Counted from the first letter of the stretch, positions 7,960 to 18,074 are shown. The stretch is DNA of 22,290 bases from Protostelium mycophagum (GCA_002081555.1 MZNV01002539.1:1-22290), one strand, 5' to 3'. The notes: a model not told the origin generated them from the letters alone. Numbers and translations: made by a program.

Positions 7960-10900
7960 ATGGCAGATGTGGAAGCCCGCCTACAGATACAAGGTTTGTC
8001 GTGAGAAGGCGATTTCACTGTGTCGGATGAGGACAGATAATTGTCTGAAGAAGTTGTATCACCACAAGAATCTGCCTCTTGTGAAACAAAACAGAGATGA
8101 TGGCAATTGAGACCTTAGGACAATGTATTCTGACATGTGATAGTGTCAAAAGCACGAGGACTTGGTGTGAATGAACTCAACTGGGCGTATGCCTGTTACG
8201 CTACTGTCCGATTAGAGGAACAACACTTTCGAACAAAGACCTCTCGAGATCGAAACCCAGTTTGGGATCAGACATTCACATGGTAGCTCATCTTCTTTCC
8301 CCTAACAACTTAGACATGACAATTTGATTTTTTTCATGCTGATGGGATCCAGCCAAGTTTCAGAACCAATCGTGAGAATAGTTGTCTCTATCTATGGAGA
8401 GCGGGACATTACAAACATGTTGGGAGAGGTATTGTAACATATAATGATGAAGGAGCACAATCATGACCACTTAGGCTTTTCTTGGCCGAACAATCTTATC
8501 TCTTAGCGATTTTTCTAACGGAGAGAAAACGAGCGGATGGTATCCTCTCAAGCAGAGGAATGATGATGATCCCACCATTACTGGCGATGTGTTCTTAGAA
8601 TTACAGTATAGAACAAAACAGGTGGGACTTACCGTCTTTATCTCTCAACCCATTATCACATGCCAAAAAATATTCTTAGACGTAGAAATGTCAAATGATC
8701 ACAAAAGAAAATGATGATGGTCCATGCCTCCAGTTGCATGGAATGAGAAATTAAAAAATATATTTAATTCTGAAAAATGACTCGTTGTAGAACTGGATAC
8801 CAATTTACACGACTTTGAAAGCAATAGAAGACGGCCATTACGACAAAGCCATAGAGTGAGCCGCGAATACTCCGAGAAATCTCGTTGAAATTTCGTAGAA
8901 TGATCAACAGGACGATTGAAATCTACCCAAACATGCACATGTTGTATGCGGTCAGAAGTGGTTTATTTCTTTCTGCTGGCATGACAACAGAGGCCATGCA
9001 GGACGCGGTCAAAGTGACCGAGCTGGCTCAGGAGGCACCAGAGGTGGGAGATTTTATTATTTAATTTAAGAGGCTGTTGTCTGTGTGAAGAATTCACTGA
9101 AAATAATTCGACTATTAGACGTTTTAGAAGGTCATAGAGCATTGTAGATTGTCGAAGATCGTTGTAGAAATCGTTGTAGATTGTCAAATTTAAATAATAC
9201 AGGGTTATTACCGTGCTGGAATGGTGCACTTCCACAACGATGACGTGGAGAGCGCTCTGAAATGTTTCCAAATAGGTTACTGTCCATCTACAACGCCGAA
9301 AATTCACGGAAATTTCAGGATTGGATTTCGCGCCGGATGATGACAAATGCACTATGGCCATACAACAAGTCAAAAAAGACGAAGCCTCCATACGAGTCAG
9401 ACGCGCGATCCTCCACGGTAATTCACGCGGTCTCTCTCGGTAACTAGCGTGTCCTGACCTTTTCAGGTCGAGAAAAGTACAAGGCGAAGGAATTCGAATT
9501 TTCCAAGAATTATTTCACCGAAGCGATTGAGCTGAATCCTGGAAATTATTTCTCTTATCTGTTGAGGATCTACGCGAACATCGCCACCAATGATTTAGAG
9601 ACAGCCACAAAAGACGCTTGGCAGCTCGTGACAGCCGCTCCAGAGTGGGCAAAGGTGATTCTCCCGCCAAAATTTTCTGTGAAAAGTTTGGGAACGAGAT
9701 CGAAAAAATTTGGCGCCAAAATGCGAATTCAAAATTCGAATCTGACGGGATTAGAACGACTACGCTATGGGTGGTTACGTATTGAAGGCAGGAAAAATTA
9801 ATATGATGTACCAACGCAGATGGCTCGTCTACAAAGAGCCAATTTTATTTTATTACGAGAGCAGAACGGTAATTCTCCCAGAAATCTCCACGAATTTTCT
9901 GAGAAAGGTCAGGACTCTAAACCGAAAGGTTTGACCTTGATGGCGTCCTTCGATCTACAACGATCCGGGAAAAAAGGAATTCGTGTAGTAACACCAGGAA
10001 GAGTCTTCGAATTGAAAGTCGAAACCGAACAAGGTGAAATTTCCCCGAATTTTCTCGAAAATGATCCGTATTTTTCCGTGAATTTTCGTTGAAAATTCGC
10101 AGAAAGAGTGCAGTGGTTGGAAGCATTGGAGAAGCCTCTGAACAAACAGTTGAATTATCAATTACCAGAAGCCGATGAGAGAGAGCACGAAATCGTCACA
10201 GAGATAAAGAAAGAAGAAGTAAGTCTCGTTGTAGATGTGGACGTATTACGTATATAAAAAGAATCTGATCTTAGAATGAATGCGTAATTGACGAAAACAG
10301 ACCGCGTTGGACGAATTTTCAAAGGAAATGTTGAAGTCAGTGCAGGCTCCTCTCTACGTGAGAACTTTCATCGAAATTTCTGTACAGGACTGACTCGTTG
10401 TAGATCACCAAATTCATCCAGCAGAAGATCAAATCAACTGTACGTAAACATTTTATCTCCCCGAAACATTCCCTTAACTCTCCGAATTTTCTGTGAGTTT
10501 TCTCCGATCTTTCACTGAATTTTCCAGTTACTTTCTGTATCTTTAGACGGCTCTGACCGCTCCGGTATACTTTATAAAATGGGCAGTGACATGGGATTTG
10601 GCTTACTCTCCATCACGGCTCCATCTTGGCGCAAGCAGTTTGCAATTTTGAAAAACTCCATTTTATTCATGGTCGACCCACCCAAGGTGAGTTGTAGTTG
10701 CATGATCTGCGATCTGCGAATATGGTGGCTGAAATTTCGAAGAATCTTCCGGAAAAACACGTGGAACTGACACCTACTGCGCATTTGAAACTGAGTGTTC
10801 AGACCAAAGTTATTTTTGCTGCAGATAAGGCGAAAAAAGATTACGCATTCGAGGTGAGGATCTACAACTCCATCTACAAATTTTATTTTTCACTGAGAAT

Positions 10901-12147
10901 TCTCAGGTGACAGGAGTTGAGAATAGCTTTTTGTTGTCTTTCAACAGCAAAGAAGGTGAATCTTTCATCCAATATTCGATTTATTTTTATTATGAAATAA
11001 TAAAATTTTATATTTTATTTGGATTTCTCATTAAAATAAATTATAGAGATGAATCAGTGGGCCGTCTCCCTTTTAGAAGCCAGTGGTAACGATGACGACG
11101 CCGTAAAATGGGTCGAGGAACAAGCCAAAAAAACGAGAATGGTTGCCAAGGAGGTGAAGGTGAGTGTAGATCGTCGAATTTCCCGGGAAATTTCACTTGA
11201 ATTTCTCAACCCAAACAGCCGGTACAAGCCCCTCCCACAACAGCTCCACCAACAAAAGAGTAACCTTTTAAAAATTGAAAAGCCCGAGGGATTTTTTTTA
11301 TGAAATGATTTATCGTTGTAGAACGTCGCCAAATATGGACACAGCGGGGTTTAGAAGGTCAAGGCATGGTGCTCAAATCATTCCGTCAACATCTTTTCAA
11401 GAGGAGGTGATTCTTTGCGACTGGTTTTGTTTGGAAGTTGCACTTGAAACACAAAGAATATGTTGGCGGACTTGGCCGCTTGCAGATTCACCAAAGATAC
11501 ACATAATGGTGCAAAGCCACCAACATCCGCATGGACGTCTGATGCTTGCAAAATCACATGAAGTCGATCATGCTGACAGAAAACAGACGATACCTGTAGA
11601 AAACAATATCAAACCCTCTACAAACGCCAGACCTCCTTCAATGAGAGGATTCAGGTCTTTGATCATCTCATCTGTGATAAGCATGTTGACTCTCTGAAGG
11701 TTCGGTCTGAGCCCCTCTCAATATAACACGGACGAATCAGATGCTGGAAGTCTTCCTAACTCTTACGATCCTAACAGATCCAGTATGTCCCTCTACAACG
11801 CTTTTTTATGGAATATTTTTATCTTGAAAATTTATTTTAAAATGAAATCAAGTTTTTTGGAGTATATTTGTTGTCACAAACGACAAATACCAGAGAAATT
11901 GAAATGAAAAAGACATCATACAATGCATCATGCATCATCTAGAATGTGAAACCTGACAACAACAGTGACGTCATTCTCTGATCCTGAGCCCTACCGGCCT
12001 CCGGCCTTTGTGAGAGCGACCAGGTCAAAGCCCTCTCTCTCGGACAACGGAGTTCCAAGAAACCCAGAGAGGCAACCACTGATCGGAACACACATTATAC
12101 CAGACGAGCCACCACAGAAGAGATCGTGCTGCTGCACAATCATGTAG
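7960..12147 (+). CDS. C2-TPR-PH-PH protein with C-terminal CaaX box, 24 exons, 791 aa
   Basis: Exons: 7960-7993, 8144-8282, 8353-8428, 8475-8621, 8791-8855, 8899-9043, 9203-9275, 9319-9417, 9467-9654, 9755-9868, 9904-10033, 10103-10218, 10301-10357, 10404-10439, 10528-10686, 10743-10853, 10907-10955, 11047-11159, 11219-11259, 11322-11406, 11457-11536, 11600-11704, 11751-11782, 11966-12147. All 23 junctions are phase-consistent and give 792 codons. Residues 1-132 form a C2 domain (RLQIQVSKARGL, NPVWDQTF); the usual first-loop aspartates are replaced (NELNWAYACY), so Ca2+-independent binding is likely. Residues 133-322 are helical TPR-like repeats. PH1 spans about 323-440 (GGYVLKAGK, YQRRWLVY, RVQWLEAL) and PH2 about 474-617 (SGILYKMGSD, WRKQFAILK, MNQWAVSLLEA). 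A disordered tail ends KRSCCCTIM, a farnesyl-type CaaX with upstream cysteines. The expected role is a membrane-bound scaffold. The model could instead end at a TAA at 11261-11263, with a separate gene after it. Confidence 0.8.
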
Positions 12148-12171
12148 TGATGATAAACTCTCTTTTGTTGA

Positions 12172-12177
12172 TTTATT
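12172..12177 (-). terminator. Polyadenylation signal of the TruB-type gene
   Basis: AATAAA on the minus strand, about 40 nt past the pseudouridine synthase stop codon. It lies in the 70-nt gap between the two convergent genes. Confidence 0.6.
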
Positions 12178-12217
12178 TCTAAAACATATCGTGGTGATGA
12201 TTGTGTTTTTATTGGGT

Positions 12218-13270
12218 TTAAATGTCATCAGACAAACGGATGGCATCCTCTATATCGTAATCACCTGCCTGTTCAAATTCAAAATTTCGATCTTTTGTTT
12301 TTGTTTCATCTTCTGCGGAGGTGATGTACAAGATAAGGAGACCCACCTTCGTTCTGTATATGTCTAAAGCTAAGGCACCACAGCCAATCATTCCGCCCAT
12401 TCTATTTGCAATTGATCTGATGTATGTCCCAGAAGACACTTTGGCTCTGAATTTCATCACCAAAAACTCAACCTCTTTATTTCCGTCTGCGATCTCTTTA
12501 TTCCATCTGATGATCAGGATCAGACAACCTCCAACATTTTGACACAAACCTGTCCATGATTTCTCCCTGTCGAAAGTCATTTTCAGCACCGACACCTCTC
12601 TTCCTCTTTTGACCTCTTTCTCTAAGTGGTGGGCCCAGTTTTTCAATCCTCTGTGTGATTAATGCCAGCAGCTCTTCACCTCTGATCATGTTTGAACCTG
12701 TCGATTCTAACTCAGAGATTTCGACTTGTACAGAAGGTATAGTGATCTGATCCAAGAGGCCATCTCTTGCCCATTCGTGCAGTTGTCGTCCATTGACGCG
12801 TGCGGCAGAATATGGAGGGTAAGGTTGATCGATTGTTCCTTTCATCTGTGGGAGAGCTGAGGTGATTCTGTCTTGGATGTCTTTATGTGGAGGGATGTTC
12901 TCTTTTGGTGATTGAGGGAGTCCCAACATATCGTATGTATCGGTTGAAAATCCAAAGAGTACTTCAAAATGATACTCTTTTGTTGTCAATTCCATCTCCT
13001 TTTGACGATAAATGGCGTCACCAACAAGAAGTAACATTAACCCTCTTGCCATGGGATCTAATCTGCCAGCATAACCAATCTAAGGAGAATCAATATGTTT
13101 TGAGTGATCATTTTCACCTTTTGTCCCTGATCATATTCTGGTTTAGCGGCGCGAAGTGAGCGGATTAGCTGGAAAGGTGTGACGGCAATTGGTTTGTAAA
13201 TGAGCAGGATCTCTTCTTTTTTTCCTTGTATTGATGCTATGTCCTTCGATGTATCGTTCTCATTTATCAT
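12218..13270 (-). CDS. TruB-family tRNA pseudouridine synthase (Pus4/TRUB1-like), 3 exons, 323 aa
   Basis: Minus-strand exons 13270-13118, 13079-12550 and 12506-12218, with introns of 38 and 43 nt. The N-terminus LLIYKPIAVTPFQLIRSLR corresponds to the TruB entry motif (I-DKP-G-TS). YAGRLDPMARGLMLLLVG carries the catalytic aspartate, D59 in the GRLDP motif. DQPYPPYSAARVNGRQLHEW corresponds to the PP-SA-K-GxR-Y/L region, and SSGTYIRSIANRMGGMIGCG to the conserved S-GTYIRSL-DG-LG segment. The family isomerises uridine 55 in the tRNA T-loop; in eukaryotes this is Pus4/TRUB1, in nucleus and mitochondria. The GRLD variant replaces the usual GTLD. The C-terminal DIEDAIRLSDD fits the family's end. It converges on the C2-TPR-PH gene. 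Confidence 0.88.
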
Positions 13271-13330
13271 CTGCTTTTCTCGTTTGCTTTCTTTGTGAAA
13301 GAGCCGTTACCCCAAATTTTCGGAAAATTA

Positions 13331-13342
13331 TTTTGGCGGGAA
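13331..13342. promoter_or_regulatory. E2F-like site upstream of the TruB-type gene
   Basis: TTTTGGCGGGAA matches the E2F/DP consensus (TTTSGCGGGAA). It lies 61 bp upstream of the TruB-type start and about 150 bp upstream of the plus-strand small gene, a plausible shared promoter position. Binding is not shown. Confidence 0.4.
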
Positions 13343-13491
13343 CTTTAAAACCGTTTGAAGTCGGTTAAAATTTTCAGATCACAGATCAGCCAACCGCATC
13401 CATCGGACGAGCAGTCCAAGGGACGTTCTCAACTGAGAAGACCTCTCTTATCTCTTGTATCTCCTTATGTCTATATAAGGAAGAAGGTGAG

Positions 13492-13988
13492 ACTACTTCA
13501 AAAAGAAAATTACAATCAGACCACAATATCTCGACGCGGTTAATCAAGTATTTCCATACTTGCACTCCATAGACAAATCTTTCACGATCAATGATATGGG
13601 AATCCGACGAGTTCCATATGAATTGCAGCCCTCATTCTATCTAATTGTCAACTATTGAATAACATTAAACAGGTTCACCGTTCCACTTTTTAGTGGTTCA
13701 TGCACTTCATCAGCCAAGTCGAGGTACCGCATAGGAAGAATTCATTTCAAGCATCCAATCGCCAATCGAAATGGATGTATAATCCAATCTGACCTATCGA
13801 GATCACATGGAGGCCTCAGATTAACACTGGTCCTCCTTCATCACATTGACTGCGTCTTGACTCGCAGCCTTGGGCAACCACCTATTATGCCGACAAGAGA
13901 GGCCGGGGCATCAAGTATGTGTATCATCTATACTGATCCCATTTGAAGATAAGCGACATTTCTCATTTTCAGAGCTGAAGCGTGGTGA
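13492..13988 (+). CDS. Small unknown membrane protein, last four exons (5' end unresolved)
   Basis: Exons 13492-13646, 13694-13723, 13868-13914 and 13973-13988 join in phase. They read FKKKITIRPQYLDAVNQ, then FTINDMGIRRVPYEL, then a hydrophobic segment (FYLIWFMHFI), then a basic tail ending RGRGIKAEAW. The length of about 82 residues plus a missing N-terminus, one membrane segment and a conserved-looking tail suggest a small organellar membrane protein. I do not recognise the family. The first exon could not be fixed: an ATG at 13355 opens a 62-codon ORF but does not join in phase by an obvious intron. The gene ends 93 nt before tRNA-Phe and is divergent from the TruB-type gene. Confidence 0.5.
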
Positions 13989-14081
13989 GTGAGAACGATT
14001 CACACCCCGCCGAAGCATGATGTAAGCATTTTTAGTTGCATAAAACATCCAAAAAAGTAAGGAAATCGAACATTACAGACC

Positions 14082-14154
14082 GCCGCAATAGCTCAGTTGG
14101 GAGAGCGTTAGACTGAAGATCTAAAGGTCACGTGTTCGATCCACGTTTGTGGCA
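14082..14154 (+). tRNA. tRNA-Phe (anticodon GAA), no intron
   Basis: 73 nt. The acceptor stem GCCGCAA/TTGTGGC pairs throughout (one G-U) and A14154 is the discriminator base. The anticodon arm TTAGA-CTGAAGA-TCTAA shows GAA. The T arm ACGTG-TTCGATC-CACGT has a perfect 5-bp stem and carries the B box. The D loop contains AGTTGGGA. The genome does not encode CCA, as expected in eukaryotes. TTTTT at 14157-14161 is the Pol III stop. Confidence 0.96.
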
Positions 14155-14156
14155 TC

Positions 14157-14161
14157 TTTTT
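14157..14161 (+). terminator. Pol III terminator of tRNA-Phe
   Basis: Five T residues begin three bases after the tRNA 3' end, the standard Pol III termination signal. Confidence 0.85.
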
Positions 14162-14309
14162 ATCTCTGGGTATCGTTTCCCACTGATTTTTCTTCACCTT
14201 CATTTTGAATCTTTTCCTTCTATCGATGCAAAATCATATTGAGATGAGAGAATATGATTATTTCTCATGCAACAATAACGCTAAAATTCGATATGCACAA
14301 ATCGAGAAT

Positions 14310-14540
14310 TTACGACTTGTCGAAATAAACATCGTGGGAGAGCTTCTGCATTAATTTTACAAATTTTGGCACCATTTCGTCTCGGTCAAAACAAAAATTT
14401 TTCTTCAAGACGATTTGCCAAGCGAAAAGCTGATTACTGGTGTTGATGCGGCACAAAAGAACAGCAATAGCTGAAAACCCTTTTGTGACCGAAGATACGC
14501 TAAAAGAAGCAAGAAAGCCAGCGGCAACGTTCAATCCCAT
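14310..14540 (-). CDS. Small ORF of unknown function
   Basis: A 76-codon uninterrupted minus-strand ORF. The N-terminal half is hydrophobic (MGLNVAAGFLASFSVSSV) and the C-terminal half is charged (DRDEMVPKFVKLMQKL). Codon use looks like real coding sequence. It begins only 25 nt after the stop of the myristoylated-protein gene on the same strand, and no AATAAA separates them. It could therefore be an independent short gene with a tiny spacer, or an ORF inside the upstream gene's 3' UTR. No family was recognised. Confidence 0.35.
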   Translation of the reverse strand: MGLNVAAGFLASFSVSSVTKGFSAIAVLLCRINTSNQLFAWQIVLKKNFCFDRDEMVPKFVKLMQKLSHDVYFDKS

Positions 14541-14565
14541 TTTATGTTTGCTCTCTGTACATTTG

Positions 14566-15290
14566 CTATGTTGCTGAACTCGCTGTGGATATCTGATTCA
14601 GCGGTGTTAAAGGTTGCAATCTGATCTGAGACAATCTTTCCGTTGATGTTGACCTCTTAAAAGTTCCTTTGCCTGAAGAGCCTTTGATGTCGCGATGTCC
14701 GCGCGCAGAGAGAGATCCAGACTCTATCTTTTCGGCGCGGTGAAGTGGTGGTAGTCGGAACGATATGGAGGATGATGACATTCCCATGGGCTCTAATAGC
14801 CTATGAGATTGGATGAAGTAAAAAGAGAGTAGATGACTCACTTGGCAGAGAATTGAATTTTAAAGAGTTCATCTCCACTTTTGTTCCATCGGCGGTAGAT
14901 GCTTTTGCCTCTGTCGATGCTTTTTCATCTGACGGTGCTTTTGCCTCTGTTGATTCCTGTGTTACTTCTGGGCTTTCTGTTTTTTCACTCGGAGCAGATG
15001 TCGTCCCCACTTCTTTTACACCTCCCTCCTCCTTGGAGGGAGGCTCCTCTTTTGGGTTATCATTTTGTTCGATGGAAGCTTCTTCTTGAGGAGGCTTCTG
15101 CTCACCGTCTTCAGTAGATTGCTGAGAAGGTGTCTCTCCTTCTGGTTGTGTATTTGAACTCGAATCCTGCTTCCCTCAATCAAACGATAGACAGGAATCA
15201 TCTCACATTCGATGCTTTAGCCTCTTCAGCAGGCTTTTTCTTCTCTGGAGGTGGATTTACTGCCACAGCCGATGAAGCACCACATCCCAT
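14566..15290 (-). CDS. Predicted N-myristoylated, disordered protein, 3 exons, 212 aa
   Basis: Minus-strand exons 15290-15207, 15169-14842 and 14792-14566; introns of 37 and 49 nt, phases agree. The start MGCGASSAVAV is a strong N-myristoylation context (Met-Gly, small residue and Ser at positions 5-6), with Cys3 as a likely palmitoylation site, so dual acylation and membrane attachment are expected. The middle 110 residues are low-complexity and rich in Glu, Ser, Thr, Lys and Pro (repeats like STEAKAS, APSDEK). The C-terminal third is basic and serine-rich (GKGTFKRSTSTERLSQIRL) with likely phosphosites. No globular domain is seen and the function is unknown. A membrane-tethered adaptor is one possible role, by analogy only. 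Confidence 0.7.
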
Positions 15291-15540
15291 CCTTTGCAGC
15301 AAAAGTAAATATTTGCTGATCTCTGTTCTCGGAAGCCAGCGCCCAAATTAGAATTACGACCCAACCAGTAAGTGGACCCACCAGATATAGATGTACACAG
15401 AGACTATTCTTTACGTGGACAGGATTGAGAAGAACACAGCCGAGATGCAGAGCTTCCCTGGTGTGGGCGGGAAAACATTATTTAGATGGTATGTCTACAA
15501 CGAGGATGAGATCAGATGAAGCATTGATAAGCAAATCAGG

Positions 15541-18074
15541 ATGGTGAGTGAATGATTCGTAGGTGACGTCTAAATATATCCAGGCGGCTACTGGGCAGGC
15601 AGCTGCACCAGGTGAGTAAAGAATGAAAATACATCTCCTCCGAGATTGAGTGAGAGTAGCGCCTTTTACCTTCGGAGCCACACCTGCATTTGGATCAACC
15701 ACACCAAGTCAGTATTTATCATGTTTAGTTTATGATGATTTCGAAAGTGAAAGAGAATCTGAATCAATCATACAAACAGATTGAGAGACAATAATAATTA
15801 TACGAGTATATTACGTGATCATTACTTGATAAATACACCTGTTTTTTTTCGTCAATATGCAGAGGATCATGATTTTGGAGAATTGAAAATCACATTCTAT
15901 TATCGAACGACCGAACCTTTTTTTTGTGGCATGCCACTTGTTTATCACCGAATTCATTTCGGTGGCTTTCTTTAACGAGTGATCTTCTATTGTGGTAAAA
16001 GCCACATCAAGAGGCCTTAGGACAAGATCGTTCTTCATCATATATATTCTGATGATCGTAATTTAATTAAATAAAAATGTTTACGATGAAGTAGCTTTTG
16101 GTGCTACTACGAGCGCTTTCGGTGCTCCCGCCGCGACCCCCGCTTTCGGCGCCACCACAACACCTGCATTTGGTGCCACTACAACACCCGCCTTCGGTGC
16201 ATCTACAACACCCGCATTTGGCGCCACTACACCTGCTTTTGGCGCCAATGCAACGCCCGCTTTTGGTGCCCCCACGACTCCCGCTTTTGGTTCGACTACA
16301 CCCGCTTTCGGTGCATCTACAACACCTGCTTTTGGCGCCACTACACCTGCTTTTGGTGCCAATACAACACCTGCTTTCGGTGCATCTACAACACCAACTT
16401 TCGGATCCGCAACACCCGCATTTGGTGCGACCACACCTGCTTTTGGTGCACTATCTACACCTGGATTTGGCGCCAGCACACCCGGTTTTGGCGCGCCCTC
16501 AACTCGTGAGTTGTTCTACTTTTGTACAATAAATATAACCATCTACAACGCTGACGTCATCAAGCGATGTTTGGTGGTGCAGCCACGCCAGGCTTCGGAC
16601 AAGCACCACAGGGTTATGCTGCTCCCACACCACAGCAGAGGATTGCAGCGATACAGGAAGCCTATAATCCCGCGAGTCCTAATTGTAGATTCAGAACCAT
16701 GCTCTACAACAGTGTAAACCCTGCAGAGGTGATTTTCACCACATATTTTACAATATTTTTGAAAAATAAAAATTGAAGTTGAAAACTGCAGGTAAACAAC
16801 TACAAAAAACCCGATAATGTCAGCCAATACTTGTGGGACGACGCGATGGAGCATAACCCTGAACCCAAGAGGTGAGAATTCAGTAATAGTCCGAGTCTCA
16901 AAGTGTACAGCCTCATCCCCGTACAATGTAGTGGGTTCAACGAATTACAAGAGCGCATGGCGGCACAACAAAATCAAGCCGATAAACATAAATCCACCGT
17001 AGAAGCTATCCGGAAACAGGTGAAGCGTTACGATATATTTATATTACTTTTTGTATTGCGGCTTTGCCGCCTCACAATGACCGTAAACACATGTTTGGTA
17101 CTCAAATTTCCATGCACAGCAGATTTTGAGCGGGAAAAACATTTCTCGGAAACGGATTTCCATCAACATATTGTGGGCAGGCAGAAAGTGAATTCCAAGT
17201 CTACCGGACATCGTCCCATAATTTTAATACACATCGTGTTGTCTTTAAAAATGCCTGCAAAATGTAGCACAATAGCAGCGCATTACCGAAAAGATTCACG
17301 TTAGTTAACGTGAACGCAGGTGGACGAGATGCAGAGAAGGCACACGGTCCAGACGCAAAATAGAATAGAAGAGTATAAAGACACACACATGGTCATGGCA
17401 CAGAGGATCCTCTCCATTGTCGGTCAGATGGAGGTATATATTACCATCATCTACAACACTGTAAAACTCTGTTTAGAGTGTTTATTTTCTTGTCGCGGCT
17501 CTGCCGCGAAAGCTAAAAATAGAATGTTCATCCTACTGAATTTTGTGTGCTTCAAATACGCCATAAGTCATTTCAATATAAACACTAATGTCCACGTTAA
17601 ATCACGTTGAATCACGTTAATAACCGTGACAGACGAGAAGATGGCAGGGATGGCCGTTAGCAGGACCCGAACTCGATTTTTTACGCAACATGCACCTTCT
17701 CAGCCAACAACTCTCTCAACAGTTGTCCATAAGAGGAAGACTCAACGAGGTCGAGATTTCTGCATCTACAACGATATGTCATCTTGACACTTATGACAGG
17801 TGTCAATGTTGACAGCGATGCAAGAGGGAGGAGACGCGGGAATGGATGTTGAATACCAGGCCAGCCAAGAAGAATTACAGTTCATCCGCAAGGTGATTTT
17901 CCCGCCAAAATCCAAACTCAAAATTTGAATTCAACATACAAATCGAGATGTTGACCGAGACAGTTTTTGGAGGAGCAAGCTTCCGGCATAAAGAAGCTAA
18001 AAGAGAGGCTCGGCACTCTTCAAAACTTTACAGAAACAAAAGCGGAAGGCATCAAGGAGATGAGAAGACAATAA
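15541..18074 (+). CDS. NUP54: Nucleoporin NUP54 (p54/Nup57) with FG-repeat N-terminus, 11 exons, 421 aa
   Basis: Exons: 15541-15543 (the ATG alone), 15584-15611, 15660-15707, 16092-16505, 16565-16728, 16792-16871, 16911-17019, 17320-17433, about 17648-17749, 17800-17892, 17964-18074; phases agree. Residues about 10-185 are FG repeats (TPAFGA, ATTPAFG). Then comes the conserved NUP54 region: [52 protein letters not shown]. The coiled-coil C-terminus includes IRGRLNE, matching the GRLNEL of animal NUP54. NUP54 is the central-channel nucleoporin that assembles with NUP62 and NUP58. The acceptor of intron 16872-16910 was chosen among several AGs because only it restores spacing to animal NUP54. 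The 17434-17647 acceptor is uncertain. AATAAA overlaps the stop. Introns at 16506, 17434 and 17750 carry the TCTACAAC word. Confidence 0.9.
16120..16500 (+). repeat. FG-repeat minisatellite inside NUP54
   Basis: About fifteen imperfect copies of a short unit such as ACACCTGCTTTTGGTGC, some with ATCTACA inserted, encode TTPAFGA-type FG repeats. Unit spacing varies around 24-36 nt. The DNA-level similarity suggests recent expansion or conversion within the array. Confidence 0.85.
17058..17070. repeat. GC-rich hairpin in NUP54 intron 7
   Basis: GCGGC-TTT-GCCGC stands out in an AT-rich intron (17020-17319). A related hairpin with the same loop length occurs in the next intron. Confidence 0.75.
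17295..17314. repeat. CACGTTA inverted repeat just before a NUP54 3' splice site
   Basis: TTCACGTTA-GT-TAACGTGAA forms a 9-bp stem ending five bases before the acceptor at 17319. It could present or hide the splice site in RNA. Confidence 0.75.
17493..17509. repeat. GC-rich hairpin in NUP54 intron 8
   Basis: TCGCGGC-TCT-GCCGCGA, a 7-bp stem with a 3-nt loop, related to the hairpin in the preceding intron. The 3' end of this intron carries tandem TCACGTTA-like words (about 17593-17625). Confidence 0.75.

Noticed and set aside
11275-11697. Single 140-codon plus-strand ORF read without splicing
   Set aside because: It mixes exon and intron sequence: three internal introns (50, 63 and 46 nt) give a phase-consistent path into the CaaX exon, and the read-through C-terminus looks non-coding.
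12321-12542. Plus-strand ORF of 73 codons over the TruB-type gene
   Set aside because: It is antisense to exon 3 of the pseudouridine synthase, whose conserved motifs are clear on the minus strand.
13724-13867. Possible C/D snoRNA in the intron of the small unknown gene
   Set aside because: A CTGA is present, but no RTGATGA C box and no terminal stem.
15708-16091. Possible Pol III RNA in the long NUP54 intron (T8 runs, GTGGCATGCCAC palindrome)
   Set aside because: No A/B box, no snRNA or snoRNA signature boxes in order, and no recognisable fold; the palindrome and T runs alone are not enough.
16081-16479. Minus-strand ORF of alternating Ala/Pro/Lys/Gly/Val repeats
   Set aside because: It is the shadow of the NUP54 FG-repeat array on the other strand; the plus frame joins flanking NUP54 exons in phase.
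16872-16895. A 24-nt ultra-short intron in NUP54
   Set aside because: Several AGs keep phase, but the acceptor at 16910 (39-nt intron) restores spacing to animal NUP54 and agrees with other intron sizes here.
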